Shown here: positions 1 through 5,015 of the stretch, piece after piece
Position numbering within the stretch: the first letter of the stretch is position 1
Layout: the number at the start of each line of letters is the position of its first letter
DNA from: Candidatus Eisenbergiella stercorigallinarum
Lineage (GTDB): Bacteria; Bacillota; Clostridia; Lachnospirales; Lachnospiraceae
Reading direction: 5' to 3'
DNA length: 5,015 nucleotides
Assembly: GCA_019120525.1 (NCBI GenBank)
Contig: DWUW01000216.1
Location: forward strand, 1-5,015
Position numbers and translations under genes: made by a program
The notes under the pieces: generated by a model
The model's input: the letters and a program-made list of their open reading frames with translations, nothing else
Told to the model about the DNA's origin: nothing
Database searches by the model: none

Positions 1-1062
1 TTTAATCTGCATATTCAGGACAAGGAATTTATCGTACTGGTAGGACCCTCCGGATGTGGGAAGTCCACCACCCTGCGTATGGTGGCAGGCCTGGAGGATA
101 TCAGCGGAGGAGAGCTGTATATCGGCGGCCAGCAGGTCAATGACGTGCCCTCCAAGGATCGTGATATCGCGATGGTATTCCAGAGCTACGCCCTGTATCC
201 CCATATGACGATTTACGATAATATGGCTTTTCCCCTGAAGCTTCGCAAGCTGCCCAAGGACGAGATCGACCAGCGTGTGCGCCAGGCGGCGGAAATTCTG
301 GGAATCACCCAGTATCTGGACCGGAAGCCCAAACAGCTGTCCGGAGGCCAGAGACAGCGTGTGGCCATCGGCCGCGCTATTGTGCGTGAGCCGAAGGTGC
401 TTCTGATGGATGAGCCCCTGTCCAACCTGGACGCCAAGCTGCGCAACCAGATGCGCGCGGAGATCATCAAGCTCCGCCAGAGAATCAATACCACATTCAT
501 CTATGTCACCCACGACCAGACCGAGGCCATGACCCTGGGCGATCGGATCGTCATCATGAAGGACGGCGTCGTTCAGCAGATTGGAACGCCCCAGGAGGTC
601 TTCCATCATCCGGCAAATCTTTTCGTGGCAGGCTTCATCGGCGTGCCGCAGATGAATTTCTATAATGCGGAGCTGGTAAAGGACAGCGACGGAAAATATG
701 CGGTAAATCTGGAGAATGTCCATGTGGTTCTTTCGGAGGATAAGCAGAAGAACCTGGCGGACAATCAGGTTCAGCCAGGCCCGGTTACCCTGGGCGTAAG
801 GCCGGAGCATCTCCATCTGGCAGAGGCGGGAGAGCAGAAAATCACCGGTACGGTAGAGGTAAGCGAGATGATGGGAAGCGCTGTTCATCTGCACGTATCC
901 GCCTGCGGCACCGATACCATCATGATTGTGCAGACCATGGATATCGGCGAGAACACGGCCTTCCCCATCGGCAGCAGCTTAAGTTTTTCCTTTGGCGGAC
1001 ATACGGCTCATGTGTTCGACCGCGAGACGGGAGAGAACCTGGAGCTGCCGAAGACGGTATAG
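1..1062 (+). CDS. Sugar ABC transporter ATP-binding protein, MsmK/UgpC/MalK type (5' end outside window)
   Basis: This is the cytoplasmic ATPase that powers a binding-protein-dependent importer for sugars or related solutes (CUT1 class). The frame is open from base 1, giving 353 residues. Family members are around 370 residues, so roughly the first 20 are missing. An internal ATG at 79 cannot be the start because it would remove the Walker A motif. Visible in order, in window residue numbers: Walker A GPSGCGKS at 15-22, Q-loop VFQSYALYPHMT with Gln 61, signature LSGGQ at 113-117, Walker B KVLLMDEP at about 132-139, D-loop SNLDAK, and H-loop YVTHDQTEA with His 171. A C-terminal TOBE/OB-fold regulatory region follows and contains LGVRPEHL. 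All catalytic motifs are intact. No permease or binding-protein gene is in the window. Related ATPases can serve several transporters, so the solute is unknown. A terminator-like hairpin follows 23 bases after the stop codon. Confidence 0.96.
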   Translation, partial: FNLHIQDKEFIVLVGPSGCGKSTTLRMVAGLEDISGGELYIGGQQVNDVPSKDRDIAMVFQSYALYPHMTIYDNMAFPLKLRKLPKDEIDQRVRQAAEILGITQYLDRKPKQLSGGQRQRVAIGRAIVREPKVLLMDEPLSNLDAKLRNQMRAEIIKLRQRINTTFIYVTHDQTEAMTLGDRIVIMKDGVVQQIGTPQEVFHHPANLFVAGFIGVPQMNFYNAELVKDSDGKYAVNLENVHVVLSEDKQKNLADNQVQPGPVTLGVRPEHLHLAEAGEQKITGTVEVSEMMGSAVHLHVSACGTDTIMIVQTMDIGENTAFPIGSSLSFSFGGHTAHVFDRETGENLELPKTV

Positions 1063-1085
1063 GAAGCATTTTTATCATGAAAACG

Positions 1086-1113
1086 GAATCCTGCTGCAGA
1101 GCAGGATTCTTTT
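1086..1113 (+). terminator. Intrinsic terminator after the ABC ATPase gene
   Basis: A perfect 10-bp stem (GAATCCTGCT at 1086-1095, AGCAGGATTC at 1100-1109) closes a GCAG tetraloop and is followed directly by TTTT at 1110-1113. The stem is solid but the T run is short, so termination may be partial. An A-rich patch and CG precede the stem. On the minus strand the same hairpin is followed by CG and then TTTT, so it may also act weakly in the other direction. The assignment rests on sequence only. Confidence 0.75.
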
Positions 1114-1115
1114 GC

Positions 1116-1124
1116 AAAAAGGAG
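1116..1124 (+). promoter_or_regulatory. Ribosome binding site of the PfkB-family kinase gene
   Basis: AAAAAGGAG lies 10 bases before the ATG at 1135 and matches the anti-Shine-Dalgarno sequence well. It supports that start codon. It begins only two bases after the T run of the preceding terminator, which leaves no space for a promoter between terminator and gene. Confidence 0.85.
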
Positions 1125-1134
1125 AACAGCGGTT

Positions 1135-2022
1135 ATGGAAAAGAAATACGATGTGATGGTGATTGGACCGGTTTCCATTGATTACAATATTGATTATCAG
1201 GGAAATGAACGAAAGGAGCTGGGCGGAGCTGTGGTAGCTTCCGGCTTTGCGGCGGCGGGCAGCGGAGCCCGCACGGCGATCTTTTGTAAGCTGAATGAAA
1301 AGGACGCGGATGTAGAGGAGCGTTTCCGCGGCGCCCATGCGGATCTCTACTGGAAGCATTCCTCCGCCACCTGCTCTATCCGCAATCAGTATTTTACCGC
1401 GGATAAGGAGAAGCGCCAGTGTACCTCCCTGGGGGTCTGCGATCCCTTCCGTTTTGAGGAACTGCCCCAGGCAGAGACAGCGGTATATCATTTCGCGGGG
1501 CTGGTGTACGGGGATTTCGACGGAGCTCTGTTTGAGGAGGCGTCCAGACATGGCAAGGTCGCCCTGGATGTACAGTGCATGCTGCGCCATGTGGAAGAAG
1601 ATCGTTCCATGAGGTTCCATGACTGGGAAGAGAAGAAAAAATATCTGCCGCTTATGGATTATTTCAAGACAGACGCGGCGGAGGCTGAGATCCTGACCGG
1701 CCTTACAGACCGGGCGGAGGCGGCCAGGCAGATTCATGCCTGGGGCGCGAAAGAAATCGTGATCACGCACAATACCGAGGTGCTGGCCTATGACGGCGCC
1801 AGGATCCGCACCTGTCCGATCAAGGCCCGGAACCTGTCCGGACGCACCGGCCGGGGCGATACCACCTTTGCCGGATATATCGCGGCCAGACAGGAGGGCA
1901 GGAGCGTAGAAGAGGCTCTTTTGTACTGCACGGCTCTGGTCTCCCTGAAAATGGAGACGCCGGGCCCATTCCGGGGCGTCAGACAGGATGTCCTGGACTA
2001 TATCAGAGAATTTTACAGCTAA
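1135..2022 (+). CDS. PfkB/ribokinase-family carbohydrate or nucleoside kinase
   Basis: This predicted cytoplasmic kinase would transfer phosphate from ATP to a hydroxyl of a sugar, nucleoside or related small molecule. It is 295 residues long, normal for the family. The N-terminal strand MVIGPVSIDYN carries Asp 16, and the Gly-Gly of the substrate lid region is at 30-31. KTDAAEAEILTG (178-189) corresponds to the family N-x-x-E region, with Asp 180 where Asn is usual and Glu 183 kept. The C-terminal signature reads GRTGRGDTTFAG (236-247), with Asp 242 as the expected catalytic base. Two positions are unusual: Arg 240 replaces the Ala of the usual GAGD anion hole, and THNTEV (211-216) stands where members normally have a T-x-G-x-x-G turn. 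The start is set by the strong ribosome binding site. The gene follows an ABC importer ATPase, which suggests an uptake-and-phosphorylation role, but the substrate is unknown. Its end overlaps the convergent molybdenum hydroxylase gene by four bases. Confidence 0.9.
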   Translation: MEKKYDVMVIGPVSIDYNIDYQGNERKELGGAVVASGFAAAGSGARTAIFCKLNEKDADVEERFRGAHADLYWKHSSATCSIRNQYFTADKEKRQCTSLGVCDPFRFEELPQAETAVYHFAGLVYGDFDGALFEEASRHGKVALDVQCMLRHVEEDRSMRFHDWEEKKKYLPLMDYFKTDAAEAEILTGLTDRAEAARQIHAWGAKEIVITHNTEVLAYDGARIRTCPIKARNLSGRTGRGDTTFAGYIAARQEGRSVEEALLYCTALVSLKMETPGPFRGVRQDVLDYIREFYS

Positions 2023-4316
2023 GAAGGTTCCGGCCGGGAAAGCGCAATCTTTTCCGGCGTGATCGGCAGCTCCCGGTGCCATACGCCGGTGGCCCGGTAG
2101 ATGGCGTGGGTCAGGGCAGGCGCCGGAGTGTTGATGACGATCTCGCCGATGGACTTGGCGCCAAAGGGCCCCGTGGGCTCAAAGCTGTGTTCAAACTCCA
2201 CATGGAGCCGTCCCATATCCAGGCGGGTAGGGAGCTTGTACTGCATAAAGGATGAGCCGATGGGACGGCCATTGTGATCGTAGCGCACCTCTTCCATGAG
2301 CGTGTGTCCGATTCCCTGGACGATGCCGCCCTCGGTCTGAATCCGGGCCAGGGCGGGATTGATGGGAAGGCCGCAGTCCACCACAGCCATGTAGTCCAGG
2401 ACGGTGACAAGGCCGGTCTCTTTGTCCAGCTCGATTTCCACCATGCCGACCATGAAAGGCGGCGGGGAAATGGGGGAGGAATGGCTTACGGTAGCCTCGG
2501 CGGCCTGGGTGCTGGCTACCTGGGTCTTATATCCGATCTGCTCCAGGCTGACAGCTTCTCCAGTGTCGGGGCGGCGCACCTGCTTGCCTTCAAAGACGAC
2601 CTCCGTGGGCTCACAGCCCAGCATGCCTGCGGCAATGGCGCAGATCTGGGTCTTCAGCTCTGCGCAGGCCCGCTCCACGGCCTTTCCGGTAATGTAGGTG
2701 GTGGAGGAGGCGTAGGAGCCGGAATCGTAGGGAGAGGCGTCGGTGTCCGCGCCGAAGACGGCCACATCCTCCACGCTGCAGTCCATGCACTCGGCGGCCA
2801 TCTGGGCCAGGATGGTGTCGCAGCCGGTGCCCATGTCGGCCGCTCCGATGATCAGGTTGTAGGAGCCGTCCTCGGTGAGCTTGATGGTGGCGGAGCCCAC
2901 GTCCACGTTGGAGATACACGATCCCTGCATGGCCATGGCTACGCCGGCGGCCCGTACTTTGCCGTTTCCCATATCCCGGACCGGGTATTTTTCCTCCCAG
3001 TGGAACATCTGGCGGCAGTGCTCCATACAGCGGTCCAGGGCGCAGGCGTTGGCAGGCTCGTTGTAGTAGGCGGGCATCTTCATGCCTTCCTTTACCATGT
3101 TTTTGTCCCGGATGGCGGTGGGATCCATGCCCAGCTGTTCTGCCAGCTCATTGACTGTGGTTTCCAGGGCGTAGATTCCCTGGGTGGCCCCGTAGCCCCG
3201 GTAGGCTCCGGCAGCCTGCAGATTGGTGTATACCACGTCGTAGCCGAAGCGGAAGGCCTCCAGATTCCCCGTATAGAGGGGGATGGATTTGTGCCCGGAA
3301 AGTCCCACGGTGGTAGGGCCGTGCTCTCCGTAAGCGCCGGAGTTGGAGAGGGTATAGAGATCGATGCCGCGGATGCGGCCGTCCCGATCCGCGCCCAGGC
3401 GGACATGGATCTCCATCTCGTGCCGGGGAGAACCGGCGATCTGGGATTCCTCCCGGGTATAGATAAGCTTGGCGGGCTTTCCCGTCTTCATGGTGACAAA
3501 GGCAGGGTAGACCTCGCAGACCGCCGTCTGCTTGGCTCCGAAACCGCCGCCGATACGCGGTTTTTCCACGCGGATCCGGCTTTTGGGGATGCCGAGAGCC
3601 TGGGAAAGGATCCGGCGGCAGTGGAACACGATCTGGGTAGAGGAGATCACATGCAGCCTGCCGTAGCGGTCCAGCTCCGTATAGGTGCGGAAGGTCTCCA
3701 TCATGGCCTGGCTGAAGGCTTTGGTGTGGTAGGTACGATCCAGCACGATCTCGCAGTCCGCAAGGACGGCTTCCACGTCGCCGTCCGCGTTGACATCGCT
3801 GGCCACCAGGTTGCGACGGCTGTCGCCTCCCACGGGACAGGGCGGGTACCAGTCCTCCTCCGGGTGAACCAGGATGGGGTTATCCTTGGCAGAGCGGAAA
3901 TCCAGCACAGGCTCCAGCACCTCGTAGGTGACTTTGATGAGCTTCATGGCCCGCAGGGCGGCCTTTTCCGTCTCAGCCGCGATGATGGCCACGGGGTCGC
4001 CCACGAAGCGCACATGGCGGTCCAGGATCAGGCGGTCATAGGGCGAAGGCTCCGGATAGGTCTGCCCCGCGATGGTAAAGCGGGTCTTCGGCACATCCTC
4101 CCAGGTATAGACAGCCTCTACGCCTGGAACCTTCAGGGCTGCCGCAGTCTTCACCTCCCGTACCAGGGCGTTGGCGTGGGGAGAGCGCAGAAGCTTGACC
4201 ACCAGAGCAGGCCCCTGGGTGATATCGTCCATATAGACCGGCTTTCCCAGCAGAAGCTGCATGGCGTCCTTTTTGCGGACGGGTTTTCCTACCTCCCGGT
4301 ATGTGTTATGCTCCAT
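2019..4316 (-). CDS. Xanthine dehydrogenase-family molybdenum hydroxylase, molybdopterin-binding subunit
   Basis: This is the catalytic large subunit of a three-part molybdenum hydroxylase. It would hydroxylate a purine or other N-heterocycle or aldehyde using water, and pass electrons to the [2Fe-2S] subunit encoded just upstream. It is 765 residues, the usual size for the split XdhA type. The N-terminal domain shows VGKPVRKKDAM and GKPVYMDDI (about 9-32), then LRSPHA (43-48). Cofactor-domain motifs follow: GGGFGAKQ at 256-263, AYRGYG at 371-376 (Arg 373 matches the substrate-binding Arg of xanthine oxidase), GAADMGTG at 491-498, and GAKSIGE at 719-725. Glu 725 is the expected catalytic base. 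Gln 263 sits where animal xanthine oxidase has a substrate-binding Glu. The frame stays open upstream to an ATG at 4445, but the ATG at 4316 is chosen because it has AAAGGAGG five bases before it and begins the family's conserved N-terminus. The longer form would lie over the upstream subunit gene and add unrelated residues. Whether the substrate is xanthine is not proven. Confidence 0.95.
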   Translation of the reverse strand: MEHNTYREVGKPVRKKDAMQLLLGKPVYMDDITQGPALVVKLLRSPHANALVREVKTAAALKVPGVEAVYTWEDVPKTRFTIAGQTYPEPSPYDRLILDRHVRFVGDPVAIIAAETEKAALRAMKLIKVTYEVLEPVLDFRSAKDNPILVHPEEDWYPPCPVGGDSRRNLVASDVNADGDVEAVLADCEIVLDRTYHTKAFSQAMMETFRTYTELDRYGRLHVISSTQIVFHCRRILSQALGIPKSRIRVEKPRIGGGFGAKQTAVCEVYPAFVTMKTGKPAKLIYTREESQIAGSPRHEMEIHVRLGADRDGRIRGIDLYTLSNSGAYGEHGPTTVGLSGHKSIPLYTGNLEAFRFGYDVVYTNLQAAGAYRGYGATQGIYALETTVNELAEQLGMDPTAIRDKNMVKEGMKMPAYYNEPANACALDRCMEHCRQMFHWEEKYPVRDMGNGKVRAAGVAMAMQGSCISNVDVGSATIKLTEDGSYNLIIGAADMGTGCDTILAQMAAECMDCSVEDVAVFGADTDASPYDSGSYASSTTYITGKAVERACAELKTQICAIAAGMLGCEPTEVVFEGKQVRRPDTGEAVSLEQIGYKTQVASTQAAEATVSHSSPISPPPFMVGMVEIELDKETGLVTVLDYMAVVDCGLPINPALARIQTEGGIVQGIGHTLMEEVRYDHNGRPIGSSFMQYKLPTRLDMGRLHVEFEHSFEPTGPFGAKSIGEIVINTPAPALTHAIYRATGVWHRELPITPEKIALSRPEPS

Positions 4317-4797
4317 GGCTGCCTCCTTTCTCCGGCGAAGCGTCTGCCTTTTTGCTGTCCAGGTAACGGCGTATTCCCCGCAGCTGCCCGTCGTAGCCGG
4401 AGCAGCGGCAGAGGTTGCCTGCCAGGAAGGCGCGGATCTCGTCATCGGTGGGATCCGGAATCTCCCGCAGCAGGGCGATGGTATTCATGACGAAGCCAGG
4501 ATTGCAGAAGCCGCACTGGTCTGCCCCCTGATCCGCAATAAAGCCTGCGAAATCCGCAGCCTCCTCCTGGAGCCCTTCCAGGGTCATTATGCTGTGTCCC
4601 GCCGCCCGGGCGGCCAGCATGGAGCAGGAGAGGACAGGACGTCCGTCCATCAGCACGGTGCACAGGCCGCAGTTCGAGGTCTCGCAGCCCCTTTTCACGC
4701 TGAAGCAGCCGTGGCTTCTCAGAAAATCAATCAGCAGCAGGCCGGGCTCGATGTGATCTGTGACGGTCCTGCCGTTCAGTGTAAGCTTTAGTTCCAT
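4306..4797 (-). CDS. Molybdenum hydroxylase [2Fe-2S] subunit (XdhC/CoxS-like)
   Basis: This is the electron-transfer subunit of the same enzyme, carrying two [2Fe-2S] clusters that link the Mo centre to FAD. It has 163 residues, typical of the family. The N-terminal plant-ferredoxin-like domain binds one cluster through Cys 38, 43, 46 and 58 (GCETSNCGLC and SCSM). The C-terminal helical domain binds the second through Cys 95, 98, 130 and 132 (QCGFC and NLCRCSGY). All eight ligands are present, and Gln 94 before CGFC is the residue that usually approaches the pterin. The ATG at 4797 is supported by GGAGG at 4811-4807, nine bases upstream. The gene overlaps the FAD-subunit gene by 10 bases and the molybdopterin-subunit gene by 11. 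About 13 polar residues follow the conserved region (ADASPEKGGSHGA), and their codons contain the next gene's ribosome binding site. Confidence 0.96.
   Translation of the reverse strand: MELKLTLNGRTVTDHIEPGLLLIDFLRSHGCFSVKRGCETSNCGLCTVLMDGRPVLSCSMLAARAAGHSIMTLEGLQEEAADFAGFIADQGADQCGFCNPGFVMNTIALLREIPDPTDDEIRAFLAGNLCRCSGYDGQLRGIRRYLDSKKADASPEKGGSHGA
4322..4329 (-). promoter_or_regulatory. Ribosome binding site that decides the start of the molybdopterin subunit
   Basis: On the minus strand the sequence reads AAAGGAGG, a near-perfect Shine-Dalgarno, then CAGCC and the ATG at 4316-4314. It lies within the last codons of the [2Fe-2S] subunit gene, where it encodes Lys-Gly-Gly. It favours the 4316 start over the in-frame ATG at 4445 and fits coupled translation of the two subunits. 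Confidence 0.85.
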
Positions 4798-5015
4798 GTC
4801 TCTTTTCCTCCCAGTTCCAGAAGTCCGCGCTTGACCAGCACCCGGACGAGGTGGGTCCGGTAGGCCGCGCTGCCCCTCAGATTGCTTCCGACGGGGATAC
4901 GCTCTGCCGCCCAGGAAGCGAAGGCTTCGGCGTTTTCTTCTGTAATGCCGCCAGCCAGCAGATTTGTCTCGTCCCGGAGCACCAGGGCCCGTCCGGGCCG
5001 GGCGCCGATCACGGT
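4788..5015 (-). CDS. Molybdenum hydroxylase FAD-binding subunit, C-terminal end (XdhB/CoxM-like; 5' part outside window)
   Basis: This is the last 75 residues of the flavin subunit, which accepts electrons from the [2Fe-2S] subunit and passes them to NAD+ or another acceptor. The segment matches the C-terminal domain of CO dehydrogenase-type flavoproteins: a strand beginning TVIGARPGRA, a central Glu- and Ala-rich helix (TEENAEAFASWAAERI), and the diagnostic GSNLRGSAAYRTHLVRVLVKRGL, equivalent to the family's N-x-R-G-S-x-x-Y-R motif. The FAD-binding motifs lie outside the window, so cofactor binding is inferred from the family (usual length near 290 residues). The frame runs open through the window edge, and the GTG at 5012 is an internal Val codon, not a start. 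The gene leads the three visible genes, giving the order FAD, Fe-S, Mo. Confidence 0.92.
   Translation of the reverse strand, partial: TVIGARPGRALVLRDETNLLAGGITEENAEAFASWAAERIPVGSNLRGSAAYRTHLVRVLVKRGLLELGGKETWN
4807..4811 (-). promoter_or_regulatory. Ribosome binding site of the [2Fe-2S] subunit gene
   Basis: The minus strand reads GGAGG nine bases before the ATG at 4797, inside the final codons of the FAD-subunit gene (it encodes part of Leu-Gly-Gly-Lys). It supports the chosen start and fits translational coupling. Confidence 0.7.

Noticed and set aside
1110..1119. TTTTGCAAAA perfect palindrome as an operator
   Set aside because: It is explained by the terminator T run meeting the A-rich start of the ribosome binding site. 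No second copy or promoter is next to it.
1956..1980. Hairpin GACGCC/GGCGTC near the kinase 3' end as a terminator for the hydroxylase operon
   Set aside because: The stem is only six pairs with a large loop. On the minus strand it is followed by TCCATTTT, not a clean T run, and it lies in coding sequence. It is too weak to annotate.
2027..2039. TTCCGGCCGGGAA near-palindrome just after the kinase stop
   Set aside because: It has no loop and no T run on either strand, and it encodes the last residues of the molybdopterin subunit.
1075..2082. A 335-codon open frame on the minus strand opposite the kinase
   Set aside because: It covers the kinase gene antisense and runs into both the terminator hairpin and the hydroxylase 3' end. 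Its translation shows no family motif, unlike the plus-strand PfkB protein.
4317..4445. A 43-residue N-terminal extension of the molybdopterin subunit
   Set aside because: It would lie wholly over the Fe-S subunit gene in another frame and has no family similarity. The ATG at 4316 has a near-perfect Shine-Dalgarno and begins the conserved N-terminus.
2274..4490. A 738-codon open frame on the plus strand opposite the molybdopterin subunit
   Set aside because: It is the mirror of a real GC-rich gene. Its translation is rich in Gly, His, Val and Ala, with no recognisable domain, while the minus-strand frame carries all the motifs of a known enzyme.

Overview
The window looks like a chromosomal metabolic region of a GC-rich member of the Clostridia, most likely a gut Lachnospiraceae-type bacterium. 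This is inferred from three things: strong AGGAGG-type ribosome binding sites, an MsmK/UgpC-type sugar-transport ATPase, and a three-subunit molybdenum hydroxylase in the split arrangement common in anaerobic Firmicutes. The species cannot be fixed from the sequence alone.

Left part, plus strand (1-2022). The window opens inside the gene for the ATPase of a sugar ABC importer, which lacks only its first codons. A 72-base gap follows, holding a compact intrinsic terminator and then a ribosome binding site. Next comes an intact PfkB/ribokinase-family kinase of 295 residues. Both genes point to uptake and phosphorylation of a small sugar-like or nucleoside-like compound, but the substrate cannot be read from the sequence. 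The kinase has unusual residues at normally conserved nucleotide-site positions.

Right part, minus strand (2019-5015). Three tightly packed genes are transcribed right to left: the C-terminal end of the FAD subunit (cut by the window edge), the complete two-cluster [2Fe-2S] subunit, and the complete molybdopterin subunit of a xanthine dehydrogenase-family hydroxylase. The genes overlap by 10 and 11 bases, and each downstream gene has its Shine-Dalgarno sequence inside the preceding gene, so the three are almost certainly one operon. In such enzymes the substrate is hydroxylated at the Mo centre, and electrons pass through the two [2Fe-2S] clusters to FAD. The catalytic Glu and all eight cluster cysteines are present. 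A purine such as xanthine is a plausible substrate but is not proven.

The two halves converge tail to tail, and their stop codons interlock in a CTAA tetranucleotide. There is no room for a dedicated terminator between them. No RNA genes, mobile elements, CRISPR arrays or long repeats were seen. There is no stretch over 300 bases without a gene. Overall this is an ordinary metabolic region. The points worth a second look are the gene junctions, the kinase's atypical motifs and the hydroxylase's substrate specificity, not a new system.
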